This document shows, piece by piece, positions 45,234 through 53,727 of a stretch of DNA of 64,000 nucleotides. The position numbers and the translations under genes are program-made. The notes below the pieces were generated by a model. The model was not told the origin of the DNA. It saw only the letters and a program-made list of their open reading frames with translations, and did not search any database. Within the stretch, counting starts at the first letter, position 1; each line of letters opens with the position of its first letter. The DNA comes from Calditrichota bacterium (lineage in GTDB: Bacteria > Calditrichota > Calditrichia > RBG-13-44-9 > J042). The stretch covers positions 1 through 64,000 of the forward strand of contig JAADJD010000038.1 in NCBI GenBank assembly GCA_013150955.1, read 5' to 3'.

Positions 45234-48116
45234 TTAAGAATGGGATGCTTCCACTGGCTCGGGCGCTTCGGGAACCTCTTCGCCCAGCCACTTTAACAGG
45301 GCCTTCATGGCCGCATTGTGGAAGTCCCGACGTACCTGATAAATACCACCGCGTTCCCGGGTCGGATGTACCCGATTGGCTAACAGAATAATGGCAATTT
45401 TCCGGTTGGGATCCACCCACATGGAGGTGCCGGTAAATCCCAGATGCCCAAAACTGCCTTTCGAAAAATAATCGCCGGCCGACGATCCGTGATCCGACGG
45501 GGTATCCCATCCCAGAGCCCGCTCGCTGCCGGGCGGGATGTTCTGACGCGCCGTCCAGTAGCGAATCGTTTCTGGCGAGAAAAACCGATGATGTCGATAA
45601 ATGCCCCCATTCAATAACATCTGTGCCAGCCTGGCCAGATCCTCTGCCGTCGAAAACAGTCCCGCATGCGAAGACACTCCCCCCAGAAAATAGGTGTTTT
45701 CATCGTGCACCTCCCCGTGAATCAGCCCGCGATTCATGCTCCCCCCAATTTCCGTGGGCGCAATGCGTGGCAGCAGGCTTTTTGGGGGATTAAACATGGT
45801 GTTGGTCATGCCCATGGGGCGATAGATCATCTCTTCGGCCAGCTGATCGATGGTTTTTCCGGTAACCACCCGCAGCACTTCGCCAACCAGAATCATTCCC
45901 AGATCCGAATAAATCATGGAGTCGCCAGGGGCGTAATCCAGGGGCAAATTGTAAATATATTCCAGTGCTTCGGCTTTGTTCCGGGCAACCTTCCACAATG
46001 GCGCCCACCAGTGCAATCCCCCCGAATGGGTTAACAGGTGGCGCAGGGTCACCGAATCCTTCATGCCACCGGTGAACCGTGGCAAATAACTTTTGACCGG
46101 AATATCCAGCCGAATCAGATTTTTTTCCCACAATTGCATGGCCACCACCGTTGTTGCCGCCACCTTGGTGATGGAGGCCAGGTCGTAGATGGTTTCGGGG
46201 GTGACTTCAGGAGACCGGGGATCGTAGGTCTGGCGCCCAAATCCACGACTGGCAATGAGCCTGCCATCGTGCACAATCGCCACCTGGGCACCGGGAAACA
46301 CCGAGTCCCGAATGGCCTGTTCCAGCACCGCGTAGGCGTCCTTCAAAAAATCATCCTGAATATCTTTTACCAACTCCATGGCGTAGGCAGGTCGCTCCAG
46401 ACCATCCCCTATTTGAAAAAGGCCGGGAATGGAAACCGGTAACTTCCCCCGCACGGGGATTTCGCCAAAGATGGCTCGCACTCCCGCCCGAATGGCCAGT
46501 TCACCACTGTGATAGGCACACAGGTACGTGGGCACATCGGGAATTTGCCGGATGATGTAAGGCGATCCAAACGAGACCACCGCGATGGGTTTGTCAATTC
46601 GGAACAATTCGTTGATCAGGGACACGGTGGTATCCGGCAGGGTGACCGATCCCTTGTAACTGCCCCAGGTGACAAAAATGCCGGCAATAATAACTTGCGC
46701 AGAATCGGCTTTCGCCAGGATTCTGCGCAATTCTTCCTGGGAGGTTCGGGTATCGATAAGGGCGCTTCGTACCACGGGAATCCGACGCTGAACCTCACGT
46801 TCCAGATTCCGCTGGTAAATGTAGCCCCATTCCCGATCGGTGATGGTAACCACCAGAACGCTGTCCAGTCGATCGGCTTTCAGAGGAATGATTCCGGGTT
46901 CATCGCGCAATAAGGTCATGGCGGCGTTGGCAATTTCTTCAGCCTTTCGCAAATGTTCGGGATTGGCCATGACCTTTTCCAGGCGGGCGATATCCAGTTG
47001 TGGCCCATGGGTCAACCCCAATTCCTGCTTGGCTCTTAAAATGCGCCGCACGGATTCGTCGATGCGTGCCATGGGAATGCGACCTTCCCGGACTGCATCC
47101 AGCACAAACTGATAGGTTACCTCAAAGTTAGGAGGATCCAGCAGGAAATCGGCGCCGGCATTGATGGCCATGACCGCTGCCTCTCCCGACCAGTAATTAT
47201 TTACAATGCCTCCCATGCCCATGGCATCGGTAATGACCAGCCCTTGAAAGCCCATTTTCTCCCGGAGCACTTTCTGGATGAAGTACGGATCCAGGGTTGC
47301 CGGTCGACCCTGCATTTCGGGAATGCCACTGTAAGTAATATGTGCCGTCATCACGAATTTCACCCCGGCGTCCACCGCCGCCTGAAAGGGTACCAGCTCC
47401 ACCTGCTCCAGCCGTTCCTTACTCACCCGAATGACCGGCAAACCCAGATGCGAATCCACATCGGTGTCCCCGTGTCCGGGAAAATGTTTGGCCGTGGCAA
47501 ACACCCCATTTTCCTGCATTCCGCGAATAAACGCCTGCCCCAGTCGGGCCACCAGCTGGGGATCCTCGCCATAAGATCGCGTGTTGATGATAATGTTGTC
47601 GGGATTGTTGTTAACGTCCATCACGGGGGCAAAGCCGACATGAATGCCAATGGCGCGGGCTTCCTCGGCGGTGATTTTGCCCATCTCATAAGCATAGGTT
47701 TCCGACCGGGTGGCCCCGATCGCCATGTTAGGCAGAAACGTGGTGGCCTCCTCAACCCGCATTTCAATGCCCCATTCCGTATCTGCCATGACGATCAAGG
47801 GGATGTCGGCCGCGGCCTGCAAACGTTGAATGTAGCGGGCAACGGCATAGGGCGCCCCCTTGTAAATCGAAATACTACCAATGTGATAATCTTTCACCAA
47901 TCGAATCAATCGCTGAAATTGGGGATCGTGTTCGTTGTAAAAAAGCGGTTTGTAGGTTACCACCATCATTTGACCCACCTTTTCTTCCAGGGTCATGGTG
48001 GCCAGCGTCCGTTCCACCCAATTCTCGGGAACCGTCTGGCGGGTGACCGCACACCCCATCATCAATAGCATAAAGATAAAAACGATCCAGCGCTTCCAAT
48101 GCTTAATGGGCATCAT
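45234..48116 (-). CDS. Lipoprotein fusion: GH3 beta-N-acetylglucosaminidase (NagZ type) + serine beta-lactamase-fold (AmiE-like) domain
   Basis: Start placed at 48116: GGAGGT lies 8 bp upstream and the protein then opens with a lipoprotein signal (MLLMMGCAV, Cys22); the longer frame to 48188 hides it. GH3 domain ~30-400: KHFPGHGDTDVDSH (210-223) with the NagZ-type Asp221/His223 pair and nucleophile Asp297 in ITDAMGM. GH3 C-terminal domain ~415-575. Class C beta-lactamase/AmiE-like domain ~590-960: Ser648-x-x-Lys651 (SITK) and YSDLG. In Bacillus, NagZ removes GlcNAc and AmiE, a beta-lactamase-family enzyme, frees MurNAc from its peptide; here both appear in one periplasmic chain. Whether the second domain is an amidase or an esterase is inference. 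Confidence 0.9.
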   Translation of the reverse strand: MMPIKHWKRWIVFIFMLLMMGCAVTRQTVPENWVERTLATMTLEEKVGQMMVVTYKPLFYNEHDPQFQRLIRLVKDYHIGSISIYKGAPYAVARYIQRLQAAADIPLIVMADTEWGIEMRVEEATTFLPNMAIGATRSETYAYEMGKITAEEARAIGIHVGFAPVMDVNNNPDNIIINTRSYGEDPQLVARLGQAFIRGMQENGVFATAKHFPGHGDTDVDSHLGLPVIRVSKERLEQVELVPFQAAVDAGVKFVMTAHITYSGIPEMQGRPATLDPYFIQKVLREKMGFQGLVITDAMGMGGIVNNYWSGEAAVMAINAGADFLLDPPNFEVTYQFVLDAVREGRIPMARIDESVRRILRAKQELGLTHGPQLDIARLEKVMANPEHLRKAEEIANAAMTLLRDEPGIIPLKADRLDSVLVVTITDREWGYIYQRNLEREVQRRIPVVRSALIDTRTSQEELRRILAKADSAQVIIAGIFVTWGSYKGSVTLPDTTVSLINELFRIDKPIAVVSFGSPYIIRQIPDVPTYLCAYHSGELAIRAGVRAIFGEIPVRGKLPVSIPGLFQIGDGLERPAYAMELVKDIQDDFLKDAYAVLEQAIRDSVFPGAQVAIVHDGRLIASRGFGRQTYDPRSPEVTPETIYDLASITKVAATTVVAMQLWEKNLIRLDIPVKSYLPRFTGGMKDSVTLRHLLTHSGGLHWWAPLWKVARNKAEALEYIYNLPLDYAPGDSMIYSDLGMILVGEVLRVVTGKTIDQLAEEMIYRPMGMTNTMFNPPKSLLPRIAPTEIGGSMNRGLIHGEVHDENTYFLGGVSSHAGLFSTAEDLARLAQMLLNGGIYRHHRFFSPETIRYWTARQNIPPGSERALGWDTPSDHGSSAGDYFSKGSFGHLGFTGTSMWVDPNRKIAIILLANRVHPTRERGGIYQVRRDFHNAAMKALLKWLGEEVPEAPEPVEASHS

Positions 48117-48187
48117 TGGCGACCTCCACAAATCGGATGCGATGTAAGCTCTATTTTCCCAATATTCTTCAATATACAATTTTTTCA

Positions 48188-49168
48188 TTAAGTGGAAAAA
48201 TCAATTTTCTTCAACCGTTCGATTAAATTGCTGGATACTGTTTCTCCCGCCTTTCGCAGGGCGTAAATGACCCCGGCGGCCGCGGGCTCTAATTCGGGAT
48301 ATAAATAGGTAAAATGCAATCCCCGTTGTTCGGCCAGTTCTTTAAATTTCTGGGTGACGATGGAGACATCGGTCAGGATCCCACCTGCCAGGGCCAGCGG
48401 AATGGGCGCAGTGGAGCGGGAATCGAAAAAGCGGCACGCCTGTTCGGCCAGTTCCACCAGTGCCATCGCAGCCTGCTCAATGATGGACAGCGCCGATGCA
48501 TCCCCCGACTCTGCGGCTTCGCATACCAGTCGCGCGCAGGACGCAATCAAATTGGATGGGTTTACCGAGGAATATACAATCGTCACCAGGTTTTCCGGCT
48601 GTTCCAGCCCGTAAAATGCCAGCAGCTCCCGGGTGAGGGGCGAAGGCGGACGACCCAGTTCCGCATCGTGAAGCGCTGTCCGAATGGCCTGATTCCCGAT
48701 GAAAAACCCACTCCCTTCATCCCCTAACAGGAACCCGCGGCCACCAATCTGGTGATAATTCCCCTGCGGATCCCGGATCAAACAGATGGATCCGGTACCG
48801 GAAGATATCAAAATGCCGGCACGATCGCCAAAAATGGAATAATGAAGGATCTCGGCATCCGTCATCAGGGTAAATCGCTGAACGCCCGCCCCGCGAATCA
48901 GCGCACTGACCATCTCCTTTTCCTCCCTGCGGCCAGCACCGGCAAAGGCAAATGTTGCCCACCCGATTTGCGACACCGATTCCCGTTCCAGCAAATCCGT
49001 AATGATGCTGCGAATCAACTGCGCAACCGTCCCCCGATCCAGTATGGCCACATTTCCGGAACCTTTCCGGGCCGTTCGAATAATGGTACCACTCGCGTTC
49101 GCCAGCACGGCAGCCGTCTTGGTGCCACCACCATCCACGCCTAAAAAAAATGTCTCCTTATCTGCCAT
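48188..49168 (-). CDS. BadF/BadG/BcrA-family sugar kinase, candidate MurNAc/GlcNAc kinase
   Basis: ASKHA-fold kinase: GVDGGGTKTAAVLA phosphate-1 motif, TLMTDAEIL, ISSGTGSICL, GGRGFLLGDEGSGFFIG. Eukaryotic-type GlcNAc kinases and clostridial MurK (MurNAc/GlcNAc kinase) belong here. It would make MurNAc-6-P for MurQ and GlcNAc-6-P from GlcNAc. 326 residues from ATG 49168 (AAAGG 9 bp upstream); the longer frame to 49213 adds unconserved residues. First gene of the minus-strand run, divergent from araC. Cytoplasmic. Confidence 0.87.
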   Translation of the reverse strand: MADKETFFLGVDGGGTKTAAVLANASGTIIRTARKGSGNVAILDRGTVAQLIRSIITDLLERESVSQIGWATFAFAGAGRREEKEMVSALIRGAGVQRFTLMTDAEILHYSIFGDRAGILISSGTGSICLIRDPQGNYHQIGGRGFLLGDEGSGFFIGNQAIRTALHDAELGRPPSPLTRELLAFYGLEQPENLVTIVYSSVNPSNLIASCARLVCEAAESGDASALSIIEQAAMALVELAEQACRFFDSRSTAPIPLALAGGILTDVSIVTQKFKELAEQRGLHFTYLYPELEPAAAGVIYALRKAGETVSSNLIERLKKIDFST

Positions 49169-49283
49169 GAACACACGCCTTTCTACCTCATCCAAAACGG
49201 GATTGAAACCCAAATTAATCGATTGCCAGTGCTGATGAAAATAAAAAGCACATCGGATTTGACTTCTACATTTATTTTACCCA

Positions 49284-49303
49284 GAAATTATACTATATTA
49301 ACA
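49284..49303 (+). promoter_or_regulatory. Candidate regulator box 1 (between sugar kinase and araC)
   Basis: GAAATTATACTATATTAACA, 57 bp before the araC-type start and about 115 bp before the kinase start. Matches the box at 50304-50323 in 18 of 20 positions, same orientation. Its TATACTATATTAAC could also overlap a -10 region. Confidence 0.5.
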
Positions 49304-49359
49304 ATTGTCATGGGATTTTGTAAAAAATAAAGAAAAGATAGTATTTATGGGGGACGGTC

Positions 49360-50232
49360 ATGAAGCCTGTCAACGTCAAGTTGTCCAAACCCCCGCAGCA
49401 TTCGTTCAAGTTCAAAAAGATTGAAAAAGATGCACTGGACTTCAACTGGCATTACCACCCCGAATACGAGATCATGTTTATGTACCGGAGCCGGGGCAAG
49501 CGGTTCATTGGGGATAGCATATCTTATTATAATGAAGGGGAATTGTTTTTCATTGGCCCCAACCTGCCCCACACCTGGTACTCCCCGGCGGGAATTCTGG
49601 GTCAGAATCAAAAGCACCTGGCCATTCAGGTGCAGTTTCTGGAGAATTTCTCAGGGATTCACATTAAGGATATTCCGGAGTTTAAGACCATTCAGCAATT
49701 ATTTGCCAGTGCCAATCGGGGATTGCAATTCTTTGGTAAAACCCGGGAAATGGTGGCCCAGAAGCTACTGGAACTGGAACACCAGGAAGGGGTGGATCGG
49801 TTAATCACCCTGTTTAAAATTCTGGATATTCTGGGCAAGGCCGATCGTTCCGAAAAAAAAGAATTGTCCAGCATTGAATTTCATCATCCTTTCCAGCCCA
49901 ACGAACAGAGCCGCATTGACAAAGTTTGTACTTATATCAATCAGAATTACAAAAAGCCATTGCGACTGGAAGATGTTGCGGCGATTGCCAACATGAGCAC
50001 CACGGCCTTTAGCCGCTTTTTTAAAAAGTCCACCGGAAAAACCTTTGTGAATTATGTCAACGAATTGCGCATTGGCTGGGCCTGCAAGCTGCTGATTGAA
50101 ACAGAGATGACCATTGCCGAGATCTGCTACGAGGTGGGTTTCAACAATCTTTCCAATTTCAATCGGCGTTTTTTTGAACGCCACAAGATGAGTCCCCGCC
50201 GATATCGCCAGGAATTTGCCGCCAAGTACTGA
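49360..50232 (+). CDS. AraC-family transcriptional regulator with cupin-like sensor domain
   Basis: Residues ~15-110 form an AraC_binding/cupin-type ligand domain (FNWHYHPEYEIMFMYRSRGK; GELFFIGPNLPHTWYS). ~185-290 has two helix-turn-helix units ending in the family signature (LRLEDVAAIANMSTTAFSRFFKKSTG; IAEICYEVGFNNLSNFNRRFFERHKMSPRRYR). Position between the eleven-gene minus-strand run and susC/susD makes it the obvious local regulator; the ligand could be a muropeptide or amino sugar (inference). A shared 20-bp box upstream of both araC and susC supports this. Confidence 0.93.
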   Translation: MKPVNVKLSKPPQHSFKFKKIEKDALDFNWHYHPEYEIMFMYRSRGKRFIGDSISYYNEGELFFIGPNLPHTWYSPAGILGQNQKHLAIQVQFLENFSGIHIKDIPEFKTIQQLFASANRGLQFFGKTREMVAQKLLELEHQEGVDRLITLFKILDILGKADRSEKKELSSIEFHHPFQPNEQSRIDKVCTYINQNYKKPLRLEDVAAIANMSTTAFSRFFKKSTGKTFVNYVNELRIGWACKLLIETEMTIAEICYEVGFNNLSNFNRRFFERHKMSPRRYRQEFAAKY

Positions 50233-50303
50233 AATGGCTCTTGTTCTATTCCCCTGATCTTAAAGGATTTAACCATCTTTCACCTGTTGCCCATGCCCCT
50301 CGA

Positions 50304-50323
50304 GAATTTATACTTTATTAACA
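50304..50323 (+). promoter_or_regulatory. Candidate regulator box 2 (upstream of susC)
   Basis: GAATTTATACTTTATTAACA, 18/20 identical to box 1, about 450 bp before the susC start. The intervening stretch also has four TGTGGG words (50450, 50496, 50536, 50559) without fixed spacing. Confidence 0.5.
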
Positions 50324-50624
50324 TCTCCCCAATAAAGGGGGAATTCCGAAAATTTTATTAATCAAAGTCATAACCTGTTGTTTTTTCTGAAAAATAAAAC
50401 TTGATCCCGGGTTTTCTACCCTAAAAAATGCAAAATTCGGGAAAACAGCTGTGGGCAATATAGTATCAGTTTTCGCTAAAATAAATGTAGAAAGATGTGG
50501 GTCATTGTGTGAAAAATAAACACGGATGTAAAAGTTGTGGGAATATAAATCATTTGGTTGTGGGAGGCCTATGTGGAAACACCCATATTTCCCTAAAATG
50601 AATGGAGAACAGACCCCTGTTTCG

Positions 50625-50640
50625 GTAACCCTTGGGTTAC
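50625..50640. promoter_or_regulatory. 16-bp palindrome in the susC leader
   Basis: GTAACCCTTGGGTTAC: perfect 7-bp arms around TT, 130 bp before the susC ATG. Could be an operator or a short hairpin in the untranslated leader. Seen once in the window. Confidence 0.4.
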
Positions 50641-50769
50641 ATTCGTGGCTCCCAATCGTCAAGATCGTTTACAATATTAATTAACCTGATTGAGTCTATT
50701 GTGGAAGAACATTCGGGCAGACAGTCAGCCCGATGACCATTCGGCAATTAAAAATATAAGGAGGAAAAC

Positions 50770-53682
50770 ATGAGAGGTGTTTTTGGGCGTTTGTGTCTAA
50801 TATTCATGCTGGGGCTCATTCCAGCGCTGGCATTCGGTCAATTAACCATCAAAGGGGTGGTTACCGACGAGAACGGTGAGCCCCTGCCCGCTGCAAACGT
50901 CATCATCAAGGGTACCGAGTACGGGACCATCACTGATGATGACGGTTTTTATATTTTAACCATTCCTTCACCGGATGGGCCGGTCATTGTCGAAACCTAC
51001 TACATTGGTTATCGCACGGAACGGCAGCAGGTAGATCAAACCTCGGGAACGGTTACCCTGAACTTTACCCTGGCCGTGGACGTGGTTCAGGGAGATGAGG
51101 TGATTGTTACCGGTACATCGATTGCGACAGCGCGGAAACAATTGGGGAATGCTATTACTACTGTTTCGGATTTTGAACTACGGGAGAGTGGTGCACGATC
51201 CTTAGATCAAGCATTGTCTGGTAAAATACCTGGAGCATATGTACAACAAAATTCAGGGAATCCAGCTGGTGGAATTTCTGTTCGTTTAAGAGGTACAGGA
51301 ACCGTGTTGGGATCTGCCGAACCTCTCTATATCATTGATGGTGTAATTGTTAACAACGATTCCCCGGAATTGATTAACCTTGGTGGTTATACCCAAAACC
51401 GATTGGTTGACATCAATCCAGAGGACATCGAACGAATTGAAGTTGTTAAGGGAGCAGCTGCAGCTGCACTTTATGGTTCACGCGCCAATAATGGTGTTAT
51501 TCAAATTTTTACCAAAAGGGGCCGTCAGGGCCGTCCACGGATTACTTACTCATCGAAAATGCTCGTTAATACGTTGCGAAAACGATATCCGGTAAACTCC
51601 TACCCCTATGACGAAGATGGAAATCCAGTGAAACGATATGACTGGCAAGACTTAATCTTCCAAACAGGATTAGGCCAAGAACATTATTTATCGATTGCTG
51701 GTGGAAATGTAACAACCAATTATTATGTTTCTGGTGCTTATTTTAACAATGAAGGAATTATCAAAGGAACCCAATTTAATCGTGCTTCAGCCCGTGTCCG
51801 TATTGACCAAATTCTCAGTTCATGGGCAAATCTATCTGTGAGCGCAAATTATGTCCACTCTTGGAGTGACGAAAAACCCAATGGTGGACTATCATCATTG
51901 GTTGGTGTACTGACTTCATTTATTTTTGGGCCTAACACCTTAGATATTCGACCAGATCCAGTAACGGGAGAATATCCAGATCCATGGTTCTTAACCGCCA
52001 ATCCACTGGAAATTATTGACCGATATGAATACACTCAAACCATTGACAGATTTATTGGAAGCACAAAATTGATACTAACACCTGCCAAAGGATGGAGCAT
52101 CGACTATGTCTTAGGAGTCGATACTTACACTCAGAATGGAAAAGCTTTTATTCCGATTGGAGCAACCGCTCCTGCTTACTGGAGACTGGACAATGGATAT
52201 TCACGCAATGCAACGCGCAATGTTTTGCAACTAAACAACGATCTAAACATCCGCTATCAAACAACGATTGGTAATTTTGCAACATCAACGACTTTAGTTG
52301 GAGGTACCCTTCAATATGAAAAAACCGAATATTCGGCAGCAGAATCTCGTGATCTAACCCCTGTTGTGAAAATTGTCCCTGGTGGCGCCTCACAAACGAT
52401 AGGTGAATTCCGCGGCGAACGGGTCATCTATGGCTTTTTTGCACAGCAAACATTCGGATTATGGGACAGAATATTCGCTACCATTGCCGGGAGATTTGAT
52501 GCATCTTCGGTTTTTGGTGAAAATGAACGCTGGCAATTTTATCCTAAAGCCAGCTTATCTTATCTCTTATCCGAAGAAAAATTCTGGAAGGAAAGTGGAT
52601 TCAATAACATATTACCTTTCTTCAAATTGCGCGCTTCCGTTGGTGAAAGTGGCGGTTTAACGGCAATTGGCCCTTACGATCGCTTTACCGTATACGATCC
52701 TGTAACATTTAACGGGAAATCCGGCTTGGTACCCAATACTCAATTAGGAGCTGAAGATATCCGACCAGAACGACAACGAGAAATTGAGTTTGGAGTAGAC
52801 TTTGGAATCTGGAACAATCGTATTGGTATTGAATTTACTTACTACAATCAAAAAACAACCGATCTTTTATTATTCCGCAATATTGCCCCTACTACTGGTT
52901 TTACAAAAAAACTTGAAAATGTTGGTACTTTAGTAAATAAAGGAGTCGAACTTTTAATCCGTGCTATACCTGTTGACAATCCAAAATTTCGATGGAGCTC
53001 AACAATTACATATGCTAAAAATAGCAATGAAGCCAGCAACGTACCCGAAGGAATCTTAAGGTTACCTGGAAGCTGGGGCATATCCGCAATTGTTGACGGC
53101 TATCCCTTCCCAGTTTTCTATGGATATCGATACGCCCGGAATCCAGATGGATCTATTCAACTGGATGATAACGGTCTTCCTATTCGCGATAGCGAACGCG
53201 GTATTATTGGTGATCCGAATCCGGACTGGGTTGGATCCTGGATCAATGAAATTCGGCTATTCAAAAACATCACCTTTAGGGCACAATTTGACGCTGTCTG
53301 GGGCCAAGATGTATTCGATTTCTCTCGGCGAGTTGGCGCACGGTATGGTACTGGAAAAGATTACGAAAAAGAACTAAAAGGGGAGGTACCGCCAGGTTAC
53401 TTTAAAAGCATTTATTTAATTTTCGAACATTGGATTGAGGACGCTTCTTTTATAAAACTTCGTGAATTATCTATAAGTTATAAATGGTATCCTAAAATGC
53501 TTGGAAATATTAAAGGTATCCGATTTAGTCTCATCGGTAGAAACCTATTTTCCTGGGATAATTATTTCAGTTGGGATCCCGAAACAAACATTGGCGGACA
53601 GCGCACCCATGTGCGTGGATTCGAATTTGTTGAGGTTCCCATTCCAAGAACAATTCAATTGGGAATGACAATTGAACTGTAA
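50770..53682 (+). CDS. SusC/RagA-type TonB-linked outer-membrane transporter
   Basis: Signal peptide 1-23 (ALAFGQ). CarboxypepD_reg-like domain ~26-100 (IKGVVTDENGEPLPAANVIIKG). Plug ~115-240 (VRLRGTGTVLGSAEPLYIIDGVIVNN; INPEDIERIEVVKGAAAAALYGSRANNGVIQIFTKRG, in pieces). A 22-strand-type barrel runs to the end (TIQLGMTIEL). AAGGAGG site. Pairs with SusD downstream (46 bp from its ATG). In this setting the cargo may be muropeptides or glycan fragments. Oddity: codons 1-116 are GC-richer, like the murein genes, while the plug and barrel from ~51,120 switch to AT-rich codon use, as if the exported N-terminus and the barrel had different histories. Confidence 0.94.
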   Translation: MRGVFGRLCLIFMLGLIPALAFGQLTIKGVVTDENGEPLPAANVIIKGTEYGTITDDDGFYILTIPSPDGPVIVETYYIGYRTERQQVDQTSGTVTLNFTLAVDVVQGDEVIVTGTSIATARKQLGNAITTVSDFELRESGARSLDQALSGKIPGAYVQQNSGNPAGGISVRLRGTGTVLGSAEPLYIIDGVIVNNDSPELINLGGYTQNRLVDINPEDIERIEVVKGAAAAALYGSRANNGVIQIFTKRGRQGRPRITYSSKMLVNTLRKRYPVNSYPYDEDGNPVKRYDWQDLIFQTGLGQEHYLSIAGGNVTTNYYVSGAYFNNEGIIKGTQFNRASARVRIDQILSSWANLSVSANYVHSWSDEKPNGGLSSLVGVLTSFIFGPNTLDIRPDPVTGEYPDPWFLTANPLEIIDRYEYTQTIDRFIGSTKLILTPAKGWSIDYVLGVDTYTQNGKAFIPIGATAPAYWRLDNGYSRNATRNVLQLNNDLNIRYQTTIGNFATSTTLVGGTLQYEKTEYSAAESRDLTPVVKIVPGGASQTIGEFRGERVIYGFFAQQTFGLWDRIFATIAGRFDASSVFGENERWQFYPKASLSYLLSEEKFWKESGFNNILPFFKLRASVGESGGLTAIGPYDRFTVYDPVTFNGKSGLVPNTQLGAEDIRPERQREIEFGVDFGIWNNRIGIEFTYYNQKTTDLLLFRNIAPTTGFTKKLENVGTLVNKGVELLIRAIPVDNPKFRWSSTITYAKNSNEASNVPEGILRLPGSWGISAIVDGYPFPVFYGYRYARNPDGSIQLDDNGLPIRDSERGIIGDPNPDWVGSWINEIRLFKNITFRAQFDAVWGQDVFDFSRRVGARYGTGKDYEKELKGEVPPGYFKSIYLIFEHWIEDASFIKLRELSISYKWYPKMLGNIKGIRFSLIGRNLFSWDNYFSWDPETNIGGQRTHVRGFEFVEVPIPRTIQLGMTIEL

Positions 53683-53727
53683 AATACGAATTTTTAAACA
53701 AATGAGAATAATTTGGAGGTACAAATA

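Noticed and set aside
50450-50564. TGTGGG words upstream of susC as a regular operator array
   Set aside because: Spacings are 46, 40 and 23 bp, not helical-phase regular, and the word is short enough to recur by chance.
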